Shown: positions 1 to 7,288, counted from the stretch's first letter. The stretch is DNA of 64,000 nt from Rhizobium sp. BT03 (GCF_030053155.1 NZ_CP125640.1:4066001-4130000); one strand, 5' to 3'. The notes: generated by a model not told the origin, from the letters alone. Program-made: numbers and translations.

Positions 1-2
1 AT

Positions 3-236
3 GAGCGGGTGCATGGCGAGACCATCAAGGAGATGGTCAAGGAAATCGAGACGATGAGCATCGGCCTCACCGTTGCCGACGACCCCGATTGCCAGAAGAT
101 CCGCATCGAGCTGACCCGCCGCCTCGGCGAAATCTCTGCGAAGCAGCGCCAGCGCGGCCGCGACTTCGACAAGATCGAAATGGGCGACGGCGGCAATATC
201 CAGCAGCTCATCCTCAAGCTGGTGAATGGGCCTTGA
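3..236 (+). CDS. Hypothetical protein, 3' part (5' end outside window)
   Basis: The reading frame is open from the left edge and ends at the TGA at 234-236, so the gene probably begins upstream of the window; a GTG at 9 is a possible internal start. About 77 residues are visible. They are charged and mostly helical-looking, with a basic middle (RRLGEISAKQRQRGRDFDK) and an end rich in Gln, Leu and Val. I see no catalytic motif and do not recognise the family. The next gene follows on the same strand after about 90 bases and has its own ribosome binding site. That the frame is coding is inferred from its composition and position only. Confidence 0.55.
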   Translation, partial: ERVHGETIKEMVKEIETMSIGLTVADDPDCQKIRIELTRRLGEISAKQRQRGRDFDKIEMGDGGNIQQLILKLVNGP

Positions 237-324
237 TTGTCTCTGCCGGGCGCTTCCTCCCTGGACCTGCCCGGCCGCTCTCCTATCTCTCTCCCCAGCG
301 CGGGATGGATGGAGGAGGCGTGTC

Positions 325-678
325 ATGTCCTATGTCGACGGTTTCATCGTGGCGGTGCCGAAGGAGAATATCGAGGCCTACAAGACGTTCTCGACCTTCG
401 CCGGCACGATCTGGAAGGAATATGGTGCGCTCGAATATGTCGAATGCATCGGCGACGACGTGCCCTATGGCGAACTGACCTCCTTTCCCCGCGCCGTGCA
501 GGCGAAGGAGGACGAGGTGGTGGTGTTTGCCTGGATCGTCTACCGGTCCCGGCAGCAGCGCGATGATGTCAACGCCAAGGTGATGGCCGATCCGAGGCTC
601 AAGGGCGACCAATGGCAGATGCCCTTCGACGGCAAGCGGATGATCTATGGCGGCTTCGAGACGCTGATCAAACTCTGA
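325..678 (+). CDS. DUF1428 family protein
   Basis: This 117-residue protein matches the DUF1428 family, a small dimeric alpha/beta-barrel (ferredoxin-like) fold of unknown biochemical role. Diagnostic stretches are the N-terminal MSYVDGFIVAVP, the central WKEYGALEYVEC with the acidic GDDVPYGELTSFP that follows, and the C-terminal PFDGKRMIYGGFETL. The length is normal for the family. I chose the ATG at 325 because it directly follows a GGAGGAGG ribosome binding site at 311-318 and matches the family's usual start; the frame stays open further upstream without such a signal. It appears to be a stand-alone gene. The family call is confident; the function is unknown. Confidence 0.9.
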   Translation: MSYVDGFIVAVPKENIEAYKTFSTFAGTIWKEYGALEYVECIGDDVPYGELTSFPRAVQAKEDEVVVFAWIVYRSRQQRDDVNAKVMADPRLKGDQWQMPFDGKRMIYGGFETLIKL

Positions 679-751
679 GCCGATCAAGCATTGACTTGCC
701 TCTTCTGACGCGTCACCTCGCGGCGATAAGATTCCGAGACGGGAGAGCGCC

Positions 752-1174
752 TTGCCCCAGACGATCCTGACACTGTCCACACGCGGACAGGGCCTTTACG
801 AATTCACCGATCAGGCGAACGCCTTCGTCAACCAATCAGGGCGGGAGGAGGGGCTTCTCACCGTCTTCGTGCGCCACACTTCCTGCTCGCTGCTGATCCA
901 GGAAAATGCCGATCCCGACGTGCAAACCGATCTGCTTTCCTTCTTCCGCCGCCTCGTGCCGCCGGCCTCCGATCCTGGCATGGGCTGGGTCGTGCATCGC
1001 GCCGAGGGGCCGGACGATATGCCGGCGCATATCAAGGCGGCGCTGACGCAGGTCTCGATCGGCATTCCGGTCGCGCGGGGCCGGTTGATGCTCGGCACCT
1101 GGCAGGGCCTCTATCTCTTCGAGCATCGCGACCGGCCGCATCGGCGGGAAATCGTTCTGCATCTCGGTGCCTAG
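752..1174 (+). CDS. YjbQ family protein (UPF0047, secondary thiamine-phosphate synthase type)
   Basis: This 140-residue protein belongs to the YjbQ/UPF0047 family, which has been reported to have weak thiamine-phosphate synthase activity; its main role is unsettled. Visible family motifs are RHTSCSL (residues 41-47), ENADPDV (51-57), the GPDDMPAHIK segment (86-95) and GTWQGLYLFEHRD (115-127), which holds the conserved Glu-His pair of the active site. The start is a TTG at 752 behind GGGAGA at 741; no better ATG lies nearby and the family begins at this point. The stop codon TAG at 1172-1174 is the first three bases of a long inverted repeat, so transcription may end right at the gene's end. 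Confidence 0.92.
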   Translation: MPQTILTLSTRGQGLYEFTDQANAFVNQSGREEGLLTVFVRHTSCSLLIQENADPDVQTDLLSFFRRLVPPASDPGMGWVVHRAEGPDDMPAHIKAALTQVSIGIPVARGRLMLGTWQGLYLFEHRDRPHRREIVLHLGA

Positions 1175-1220
1175 AACACGATGATTTTAGGCTCGGTTGG
1201 CCTAAAATCATCCTGTTCTA
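1172..1220. repeat. Inverted repeat at the end of the yjbQ-like gene
   Basis: Two 21-base arms (1172-1192 and 1200-1220) pair with a single mismatch around a 7-base loop. The left arm begins with the gene's stop codon. The stem is AT-rich and has no clean T-run after it, so it may be a terminator, a palindromic repetitive element, or both. Confidence 0.75.
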
Positions 1221-1233
1221 AATTTAAAGAGTT

Positions 1234-1283
1234 AGAGCATGATGTCATGAGAAAACCGCACACACTTTTCGGCATCATGCTCT
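1234..1283. repeat. Short palindromic intergenic element
   Basis: Arms agagcatgatg (1234-1244) and catcatgctct (1273-1283) are exact inverse complements around a central sequence containing GAAAACCGC and CTTTTCGGC. This type of element, with a GAAAACCG core between inverted AGAGCATGATG arms, is common between rhizobial genes; I cannot count copies from this window. Confidence 0.7.
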
Positions 1284-1438
1284 GAAAGGATTAATCCTTG
1301 TGAATGAGAAGTGAATGGTCGGTTCGAACGCCATTCAGTTTACAGCGTTTACTGTCGAGGCAATCCCTAAGGGAGAACCCAAGCATGTCGCGCAATAACG
1401 ACATGCGTATAAATAAGACCAATCGACGGAGACGCCCC

Positions 1439-1744
1439 ATGACACATTTCCTCGCCAAGGCCTCGCTTGCCGCATTGCTCGCCCTCTGCACCGTCCCGGC
1501 CACGGTCACCACCGCGGCAGCCGCCGGGCCGCAGACGAATTTCGTCGTCGAGGCGCAATATCACCGACCGATTCGCGGCTGCTCGCCGATGCATGCAGTG
1601 CGCAAGGCGCGCGATTTCGGTCTGCGCAGAGCCCAGATCACTCGCATGTCGCCGCGCGTTGTTGTCGTGTCCGGCCGCGACCATCGCGGCTGGGACCGAA
1701 TGGTTTTCGCCAATGTCCGCGGCTGCCCGCTGATCCGGCGCTGA
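1439..1744 (+). CDS. Small secreted basic protein, paralogue of the next gene
   Basis: This 101-residue protein opens with a clear Sec signal peptide: MTHFLAKASLAALLALCTV followed by an Ala-rich cleavage region (around residues 25-30). The mature part is small and Arg-rich, with two Cys residues (in RGCSPMHAVRKARDFGLRRA and in NVRGCP) that could form a disulfide. The pattern GC-P-x-A-x-x-x-ARDxGxRRAxxxxxxPRxVxVxG and the ending NVRGCPxxRR recur in the gene at 1887-2246, so the two are tandem paralogues. I chose the ATG at 1439 because a hydrophobic signal sequence begins there; the frame is open further upstream. Function unknown; periplasmic or extracellular location is inferred. Confidence 0.8.
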   Translation: MTHFLAKASLAALLALCTVPATVTTAAAAGPQTNFVVEAQYHRPIRGCSPMHAVRKARDFGLRRAQITRMSPRVVVVSGRDHRGWDRMVFANVRGCPLIRR

Positions 1745-1886
1745 GGAATGCGCCGGCAGGCACCGACACGGCGCTTGCCGGCCGCTTTTGCCTTGACGGC
1801 GACACTTTCAGCCGCTTCTTCTCTAATCCGTATGGGTGATTCCCAGGCGGCTCGGCCGCACCGACTTTGAAACGAAAGGTTTTTCG

Positions 1887-2246
1887 ATGATGCAGTTTTT
1901 GGCAAAGGCGGGTCTTGCCGTCATGCTGACCGCCGGCACCCTTGCCGGCACGGTGGCGCCCGCCGCCGCGCAGTTGAATATCATTATCGGCGATCAGGAC
2001 CGTGACGCGCCGCGGGACTACCGCCGTCCGGCTCCGGGCTACGATCGCCCGCCGTCGGGCTACGACCGCCGTCCGCGCGGCTGTGATCCGCGGATGGCCG
2101 AAGACATGGCCCGCGATTACGGCTTCCGCCGCGCCCGCGTCGTCGACGTCACCCCGCGCCGCGTCATTGTCCAGGGCTGGACGCGTCGCGGCCCCGGCGA
2201 GATGAGCTTCGGCAACGTCCGCGGCTGCCCGGCTCTGCGTCGCTGA
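1887..2246 (+). CDS. Small secreted basic protein with Tyr/Arg/Pro-rich linker
   Basis: This 119-residue protein has a signal peptide (MMQFLAKAGLAVMLTAGTLAG, cleavage near AAAQ at residues 28-31), then a Pro/Tyr/Arg/Asp-rich linker with two RPAPGYDRPPSGYDRRP-like repeats. Its C-terminal domain is homologous to the preceding gene (GCDPRMAEDMARDYGFRRARVV and the ending NVRGCPALRR). Two Cys residues are shared with the paralogue. The start at 1887 is one of two adjacent ATGs (1887 and 1890) after a purine-rich GAAACGAAAGG at 1868-1878. The two genes lie in tandem with about 140 bases between them and probably arose by duplication. Function is unknown; the linker suggests surface or periplasmic interactions. 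Confidence 0.82.
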   Translation: MMQFLAKAGLAVMLTAGTLAGTVAPAAAQLNIIIGDQDRDAPRDYRRPAPGYDRPPSGYDRRPRGCDPRMAEDMARDYGFRRARVVDVTPRRVIVQGWTRRGPGEMSFGNVRGCPALRR

Positions 2247-2288
2247 TATAATTTAGAATACCGCCCGTCTCCCCGATGCGGCGGCCAG

Positions 2289-2335
2289 AACCGCCTTTGC
2301 CCGTCTCCCCGGATCGGCAAGGGCGGTTTTCTTTG
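2289..2335 (+). terminator. Rho-independent terminator after the tandem secreted-protein genes
   Basis: An AACCGCCTTTGCC arm pairs with GGCAAGGGCGGTT (one G-U pair) across a short loop and is followed by TTTTCTTTG. It lies about 45 bases after the stop codon at 2246. Confidence 0.7.
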
Positions 2336-2396
2336 TTCGGTTTGATGACAGCTGCGCTCTTACCCGGCGTGGTCCTCTGCTTCGGAGCCCAGCACT

Positions 2397-2545
2397 GCCC
2401 CTCACCCTAACCCTCTCCACGTTCTGACGGGGAGAGGGACTTGCCACGCGAGACGTTGGTGAGGGACGGAGAGGTCGCGTCATATCCCCTTCTCCCCGTT
2501 TACGGGGGTCCGAAGGACGGGTCGAGACCTGTGGCTCGACCCCGG
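2397..2545. repeat. Rhizobial intergenic palindromic repeat (copy 1)
   Basis: This copy begins with CCCCTCACCCTAACCCTCTCC, continues through GAGACGTTGGTGAGGGACGG and ends in a CTTCTCCCCG stem. A closely similar copy lies at 52698-52835, in the same order of segments. It is non-coding; the frames crossing it are artefacts. Confidence 0.75.
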
Positions 2546-2592
2546 TCGGTGCCGGCAAGCGGATGAGGGGCTGGTCTCGCGCCGGCTTTCAT

Positions 2593-3330
2593 TTACTGCT
2601 CGATCGCAAACGTCACCGTGACGCTGACAGTGTAGTTGTTCTCGCCGCTCTGCACGGGAACGGCCGCATCGGCCTCCTTCATCATCGTGGCGCGATAGGC
2701 CGGCTGCGGCATCGGGCGAGGCACATTCTCGTTGATCTCGATGATGCGGCCGAGCTTGACGCCGGCGGCTTCGCTCAGCGTCTTCGCCTTCTTCACCGCC
2801 TCGGCAACGGCATTCTTGCGCGCCTCTTCGAGGGCTGCTTGCGGTTTGTCGTTGGTGAACTGGATGTCGCCGCCCTGGTTGATGCCGAGGGTGACGGACT
2901 GGTCGATCACCTGGCCGAGCTTGGCAAGATCGCGCAGCCTGATGGTGATGGAGTTGATGGTCTGGTAGCCGATCAGCTGCGGCTGCTGCTGCTGGCCATC
3001 GACCGGCTGCGGGTAGTTGTATTGCGGCTGGATTGAGAAGCCGGAGGTCTGCAGATCGCGCTCGGCGATGCCGCCGTCCTTCAGCGCCTTCAGCACCTCG
3101 TTCATCGCCTTGTTGTTCTCGTCGAGCGCTTCGCGAGCGGTCTTTGCCTGCTTGACGACGGCGAGATTGACGACCGCCATATCGGGCGCAAGCGCCGATT
3201 CACCATCCCCCGTCACCGAAATCACCGCCTCGCGCGGCTTTGCCTCCTGCGCCCAAACAGGCGCTGCGCTGCCGAGCGGCAGGGCCAGAAGGGCAGTCAT
3301 CAGAAGAGTCTTGGAAAGCATCGGCGCCAT
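2593..3330 (-). CDS. SIMPL-domain (DUF541) periplasmic protein, BP26/Omp28-like
   Basis: This 245-residue protein has a signal peptide (about residues 1-28, ending VWAQEA) and one SIMPL/DUF541 domain. It resembles the Brucella periplasmic antigen BP26/Omp28, which assembles into a ring-like oligomer. Typical features are VTGDGESALAPDMAVVNLAVV after the signal, the ALDENNKAMNEVLKALKDGGIAERDLQTSGFSIQPQY segment, and the C-terminal YTVSVTVTFAIEQ. A Gln-rich insert (DGQQQQPQ) lies around residue 115. Length fits the family. The gene stands alone, converging on the tandem secreted-protein genes. Its exact role in the periplasm is not established. Confidence 0.9.
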   Translation of the reverse strand: MAPMLSKTLLMTALLALPLGSAAPVWAQEAKPREAVISVTGDGESALAPDMAVVNLAVVKQAKTAREALDENNKAMNEVLKALKDGGIAERDLQTSGFSIQPQYNYPQPVDGQQQQPQLIGYQTINSITIRLRDLAKLGQVIDQSVTLGINQGGDIQFTNDKPQAALEEARKNAVAEAVKKAKTLSEAAGVKLGRIIEINENVPRPMPQPAYRATMMKEADAAVPVQSGENNYTVSVTVTFAIEQ

Positions 3331-3592
3331 GTTTCATTCCCTAGTTGTCGTTTCCCGGATGAACTTTCTGTCGGTTGATTGTGAAGCTATTGCGGCGGAA
3401 GGGAAGGGCGAGTGCGCATGGAAAGAAAAATGTGTGGGGTGCGGGCGTGGAAGGAGAGGGCGTGCCGTGTGGGCCCCCCTCTGCCCCGCCGGGAGATCGG
3501 CTAGGTACGAGGGCCTCGTCCCTCTCTTCCCTCATTCCAGTGTCCTCGGGGCAATGCCCTGAGGACACAGGAATGAGCGACTATCTGGGCTG
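3331..3592. other. Intergenic, with a palindromic element at 3533-3575
   Basis: No gene is supported here. An inverted repeat with 21-base arms (3533-3553 and 3555-3575, two mismatches; outer bases CATTCC and GGAATG) is an intergenic palindrome. The short frames crossing the stretch have no ribosome binding site. Confidence 0.5.
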
Positions 3593-3765
3593 TCAAGTCG
3601 CATATTCGAATTCTCTTCGCGCATCTCGTGCTTTTGCGTTGAGAATGACCAGGAGTTTTCGGGCGAGTGCGATGCGGATGACATTTTGGGTTTGCCGGCA
3701 CTTTGCAACCTTTGCTGGAAGGCAGCCAGGTGCGGATCGTGTCGGGCTGCGATGGCGCCCACCAC
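3593..3765 (-). pseudogene. IS110-family transposase remnant (C-terminal end, frameshifted)
   Basis: On the minus strand one frame reads ARHDPHLAAFQQRLQSAGKPK. After a one-base shift the next frame continues NVIRIALARKLLVILNAKARDARR and ends in TGA. Joined, these match the C-terminal end of IS110-type (DEDD, RuvC-like) transposases, where a short PHL-AF-RL-GKP segment precedes R-LLxILNA-ARD. Only about 55 codons remain; the N-terminal catalytic part is absent, and the left limit runs into a repeat containing TACTCGGGCTTGACCCGAGTA (about 3775-3796). The family assignment is from memory of the pattern and is moderately sure. Confidence 0.55.
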
Positions 3766-4043
3766 GTTCCGTCATACTCGGGCTTGACCCGAGTATCCAT
3801 GCCGCACGCCTCGCTCGAGTTACTGGGCTGCGGTCGCCATTGTCCGTGCGAACGCCAACGCAGTGCGCTGGCTATGGGTCCTCGGGTCAGCCCGAGGGCG
3901 ACGGATGGGGTGGGTAACTTGTGTGGCTAGGACCGCAACGGAGCGCATTCTTTTCTGCGGTTCTTACTTCGCTAGCCCTGGCGGAAAGCCTTACATCATC
4001 CGGAACCGGATTTGCAGTGACCGCTGAAGGATGCAGCGCTGAT
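3766..4043. other. Intergenic, with a TACTCGGG...CCCGAGTA palindrome near 3775-3796
   Basis: Contains a short palindrome of the type found again, in longer form, at 32849-32925. No supported gene is seen; the overlapping open frames have no ribosome binding site or recognisable product. Confidence 0.45.
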
Positions 4044-4190
4044 TTAAGCGCCGAAATCATCCATGAAGGAGGGATGAATCGCAGGCTTGCGCTCTTCGCG
4101 CGCGTCGCGAAAACGCTGGGGAACCGCACCGAGACCGGTGACAAAACGGGTCAGGAGATTGCGGTTGAAAAGCTTCTGTATGGCACTCAT
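4044..4190 (-). CDS. Possible 48-residue small protein
   Basis: A minus-strand frame from the ATG at 4190 to the TAA at 4044 encodes 48 residues. It starts MSAIQKLFNRNLLTRFVTGL and ends HPSFMDDFGA: a basic, amphipathic-helix-like N-terminus with an acidic tail. Codon choice (CTC, CTG, ACC, GTC, CGC) looks like the neighbouring real genes, which is why I list it. The ribosome binding site is weak (GTGAACTGCC before the start). The upstream minus-strand DNA is AT-rich and could hold a promoter. I do not recognise the family. It is too short to be secure. Confidence 0.4.
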   Translation of the reverse strand: MSAIQKLFNRNLLTRFVTGLGAVPQRFRDAREERKPAIHPSFMDDFGA

Positions 4191-4440
4191 GGCAGTTCAC
4201 TCATTCTTTTTTTTGTTAGGCGGCAGCATATATTTTGCCCAGGCTGCCGTCGCAATGGGCAATTTTGCATGACAGTTATGTGACGGTGCATGGCTTGAGT
4301 GCAGGCCGAAAGCCAATCACATTGGCGTTAGGAGGGCGTGCCAAGCGGGTAAACTGCCATAAATCCCCACAAATGCGCGTGATCGCGTGGTAAATTACCC
4401 CCTTCGGGCAAAACCCATGTCCTCCGAAGGAGAAGCTCAG

Positions 4441-4632
4441 ATGAACCGATTTTTCGCACTTATCGCGACCGGAACGCTGATCAGCCTTGCCACGATCATT
4501 TCGGCCTGCACGTCATCCGATCTCGACCAGACCTCGTCGATCGGCGGCGGTTACTATCACGAGAGCCGCCCGCTCAACCCGGCCTGCGCGGATGGCTTCA
4601 GGCCGAGCGATGGGCGGTCTTGTAGCTATTAG
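4441..4632 (+). CDS. Small lipoprotein
   Basis: This 63-residue protein has a lipoprotein signal: MNRFFALIATGTLISLATIISAC, with lipobox ISA-C and the lipidated Cys at residue 23. The rest is short and polar (TSSDLDQTSSIGGGYYHESRP) and ends in PSDGRSCSY, with two further Cys residues. The ATG at 4441 follows a good AAGGAGAA site at 4427-4434. It is probably anchored in the inner or outer membrane facing the periplasm. No domain is recognisable. It lies at the left border of the accessory block; the following 150 bases hold no gene. Confidence 0.8.
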   Translation: MNRFFALIATGTLISLATIISACTSSDLDQTSSIGGGYYHESRPLNPACADGFRPSDGRSCSY

Positions 4633-4789
4633 CGGCCGACAAACCAGACCTGGTGAATGTGGTTTGTCGGTAAAGCCCAAAATCTAGGCGTTCGAACGCC
4701 CGCCGCCTAGATAGTCGGATTTCCGGCCTGAGCCGTGCCGCAATGAACATCACCACTTTGGACTCCTGCTGGGCGCCCAAGGTCATCAC

Positions 4790-4999
4790 TCAGTGAAGCC
4801 CTTGCAGTCTGTTCCGCCGCTCTGCCAGCAATTCATTTTGAACCAGATTCCTGGCATTGTCCGAAAGACCATTCGGCCCCAACAGACCAAGTTGGGTGAA
4901 CCGCGCTTCGATTTCCTTCGGAATGCTATCGGCTTCGTGTTGGCAAAGGCGCACAAGCCACTTCCATTCGTCGCTCGTCATATCCCTGTGCACGACCAT
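4790..4999 (-). CDS. Hypothetical 69-residue protein
   Basis: This minus-strand frame encodes a soluble, helical, charged protein that starts MVVHRDMTSDEWKWLVRLC, with a middle EIEARFTQLGLL and a C-terminal NLVQNELLAERRNRLQGLH. A GGGAGGA site lies at a good distance before the ATG at 4999, supporting that start. I do not recognise the family, and it carries no nuclease or toxin motif I can name. It is the first gene of the accessory block, divergent from the reverse transcriptase gene with about 450 bases between them. Its third codon positions are more mixed than those of core genes nearby, as in the rest of the block. Confidence 0.6.
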   Translation of the reverse strand: MVVHRDMTSDEWKWLVRLCQHEADSIPKEIEARFTQLGLLGPNGLSDNARNLVQNELLAERRNRLQGLH

Positions 5000-5189
5000 G
5001 AATTGCTATCCTCCCGAGAACAACGACATCCATTAATAAGTACCACAACTTCTATCGAAAGGCAGGTGGTTCGACGATCAGGCTGATCATGCGGCCGACG
5101 TGAATGCGCCGGGAAGCTGCCTTATCCGGCCTGCATGTAGGAAGTAGAAGCTCTCGGGCAAAGGTCTAATCTCCGGACAACTGGGGATA

Positions 5190-5446
5190 TACCGATGGGT
5201 GACGCTAGCGGCGACTTCGTGCCAGGAGGGGGATTCAGCCAACCTACCTCGACTCCGCTACGTGATGTCTGTGAATAAGACCATTTACCACTACCAGTTA
5301 CGAACGCTGCTTGATACGTCTTTGCCTACGAGGTCTCCCCTCGCATACGCGCTGTCGTAACTGCGGCGTAAGAGCTAATGTCCATCGCAAGATCGTTGCG
5401 CGCCACATAATGCTTCGTGCACATGGCGTGATTGGAGGGAGACCTC
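5190..5446 (+). ncRNA. Candidate msr-msd (retron non-coding RNA) region, boundaries unresolved
   Basis: The 450 bases before the reverse transcriptase gene hold no protein gene but do hold several inverted repeats. A 9-base perfect pair lies at 5295-5303/5355-5363, hairpin CGCAA-GATCG-TTGCG at about 5386-5400, hairpin CGCCA...TGGCG at 5401-5428, and a weak pair CGATGG/CCATCG (about 5193/5382) flanked by TAGC/GCTA. Retrons carry their msr-msd RNA directly upstream of the RT, usually enclosed by an a1/a2 inverted repeat with a branching G just after a1. I could not fix a1, a2 or the branching G by eye, so this is a placement by analogy. Confidence 0.4.
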
Positions 5447-5448
5447 GT
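5328..5448 (+). promoter_or_regulatory. 12-bp inverted repeat that can pair with the RT gene's ribosome binding site and start
   Basis: ACGAGGTCTCCC at 5328-5339 is the exact inverse complement of GGGAGACCTCGT at 5437-5448. The right arm covers part of the GGAGGG ribosome binding site and the first two bases of the GTG start. Pairing in the mRNA would hide the start. It conflicts with the 5295/5363 hairpin, so the two folds could be alternatives. Confidence 0.55.
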
Positions 5449-7048
5449 GCCGCATCCCGCAACCGTTTTCGGCGGCTTCAAGTTCCGAATCAATCTTCCT
5501 GCGGCACTCACCAACGATGTTGCGTTACTTCGCTATTTGGGCGTCTCACCTGCCGAGCTCAAGAAAATCTGGTGGTTTCGCCACCGCATGTACAACGACT
5601 TCGAGATAGCTAAAGGCTCGGGCAAGAGCAGAGTAATTAATGCTCCTGACGACCGCCTGAAAATGCTTCAGCGGTACATCGCCGACCTACTTGACCAAAT
5701 GTATAGTCCTCGCGATCCAGTCCATGGCTTTGTGATTGATCGGTCCGTGCGGACAAATGCATCCTCGCACCTGAGAAGCAAGTTTTCGATAAATCTGGAC
5801 ATTGAAAATTTCTTCGGCTCGATCTCCGAGAACCGCATTGCAGGCCTCCTCAAGGCCCTCGGCGTAGACAGTGGCGCGGCGGATATCGTCGCGAGAATTT
5901 GCTGCAACAGGGGACACCTCCCGCAAGGGGCTCCCAGCAGCCCCGTACTCTCTAACATGATCTGTTTCAGGCTCGACAAAGAGCTTCAATTGATCGCGAA
6001 GAAAGCACACTGCATCTACACCAGATATGCAGATGACATTACCTTCTCCAGCTATCAGCCGTTGTCCCCGCTATTCGAAGGCATCGTGCCTCCAGCCGGC
6101 AATTTCGACCCCGAGATGCTGATGCCGCGGTTGAAGGCAGCCTTTGTCAATAACGGATTTAAACTCAACGCCAGTAAGGTTCATTACGCGGACCGATATT
6201 CCCGACGAATAGTCACTGGCCTGAAGATTAACGAAGGTCTCAATGTGGATCGCAGATTCGTCAGAGACGTGCGAAGCGCGTTATATTCCGTTGAGAAAGA
6301 CGGCTTAGCTGCCGCACAGAAGACCTTCGTAGACGATTACGGCGGCACTTGTCCCATCGACAGCTATCTAAAGGGAAAGATTGCGTGGATCGGCAGTGTC
6401 AAAGGGAGGTCCGATCCGATTTTTCGTGGCCTGGCATCACGATTCAATAACTCTTTCCCATCGAACAAGATCAAGCTTTCGGCGACACCAGAGGAAGTTC
6501 GGGAGCGTGCGGTATGGGTACTTGAACATTGGGAAGGCGAGTGTGCACAGGGCAGCGCCTTTTTCCTAAAAGACGTGGGACTGATTACCGCCTGGCATTG
6601 TGTATCCGAAGCCACAATGGCGGGCGCGGAAATTGACGTTTATCATCCAAAGAAGAGATCGAACGTCTTTAAGGTTAAGGTCGTGAAACATTGTCCGGTC
6701 CGCGATATCGCAATTTTGGAGCACAGCATTCCTGCCAACGATTACTACGAGTTTGTGCCGGCGACTCGCAGTGTGATGGTCGGCGATTCGCTCACAGCGC
6801 TTGGGTATCCTTCCTTTGGTCCTGGCGATGGCCTTAATATTCGATCTGGCCAAGTCAGTGCCCTTCCCGTGAAAAGCGCAGTGCAACTAATCGAGGTAAC
6901 CCAGAAGCTCGCCCAAGGAATGTCCGGTGGTCCTTTGACCGATACCGATCACAAGGTGGCTGGCGTCATCCACAAGGGCGGCCCGCAGGAACCAAGAGAC
7001 TTCGCAGTGGACATCAAAGCACTGATGAGCCTCGCCGCCGGTATTTAA
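5447..7048 (+). CDS. Retron-type reverse transcriptase fused to a trypsin-like serine protease
   Basis: This 533-residue protein has two domains. Residues about 1-345 form a reverse transcriptase. The retron hallmark NAxxH is present (NASSH, 104-108); the catalytic Asp lies in INLDIENFF (D118); the PQGAPSSP motif is at 159-166; the YADD active site is at 194-197; and the retron VTG motif is at 256-258. Residues about 350-533 form a chymotrypsin/trypsin-like protease with a complete triad: His384 in TAWHC, Asp420 in RDIAIL, and Ser493 in GMSGGP. I chose GTG at 5447 because GGAGGG lies at 5434-5439; a TTG at 5432 is also in frame. RT-protease fusions are known among retrons, where the fused or linked protein acts as effector; defence by proteolysis is inferred. 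Base composition is lower in GC than its neighbours. Confidence 0.93.
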   Translation: MPHPATVFGGFKFRINLPAALTNDVALLRYLGVSPAELKKIWWFRHRMYNDFEIAKGSGKSRVINAPDDRLKMLQRYIADLLDQMYSPRDPVHGFVIDRSVRTNASSHLRSKFSINLDIENFFGSISENRIAGLLKALGVDSGAADIVARICCNRGHLPQGAPSSPVLSNMICFRLDKELQLIAKKAHCIYTRYADDITFSSYQPLSPLFEGIVPPAGNFDPEMLMPRLKAAFVNNGFKLNASKVHYADRYSRRIVTGLKINEGLNVDRRFVRDVRSALYSVEKDGLAAAQKTFVDDYGGTCPIDSYLKGKIAWIGSVKGRSDPIFRGLASRFNNSFPSNKIKLSATPEEVRERAVWVLEHWEGECAQGSAFFLKDVGLITAWHCVSEATMAGAEIDVYHPKKRSNVFKVKVVKHCPVRDIAILEHSIPANDYYEFVPATRSVMVGDSLTALGYPSFGPGDGLNIRSGQVSALPVKSAVQLIEVTQKLAQGMSGGPLTDTDHKVAGVIHKGGPQEPRDFAVDIKALMSLAAGI

Positions 7049-7211
7049 GTTACCGCAAATTTTAACTGCCTCTGACCAAGAGTGGCATCCGCAACGGAAT
7101 ATCCGCGCTCCACTTAGACGTGGCGTACATCGCTAGTCGGCGAAGCGGGAACTACGGGACTGGCGCGCCTTCTCAGAATCACAAGTCCGTGTGAATTAGT
7201 CAGAGTAAAAT

Positions 7212-7256
7212 GCTGTTGTTCACAACAGCGAACGACCATGTGGGGTCTTCCCACAT
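7212..7256 (+). promoter_or_regulatory. Two adjacent hairpins before the NTPase gene
   Basis: GCTGTTG-TTCA-CAACAGC (7212-7229) and ATGTGGG-GTCTT-CCCACAT (7238-7256) are perfect 7-bp stems, 33 bases ahead of the start at 7289, in a 240-base gap with no gene. They could be operator sites or leader structures. Confidence 0.45.
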
Positions 7257-7288
7257 TGATAATTTGTCTCAACTCGTCGGGAATCTCG

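Noticed and set aside
3921..4283. Plus-strand 120-codon frame before the lipoprotein gene
   Set aside because: Composition is not protein-like, there is no ribosome binding site, and the opposite-strand small frame has better codon choice.
5193..5388. CGATGG/CCATCG pair as the retron a1/a2 repeat
   Set aside because: Only six bases pair, and extension in both directions fails apart from a short TAGC/GCTA match, so I do not claim it as a1/a2.
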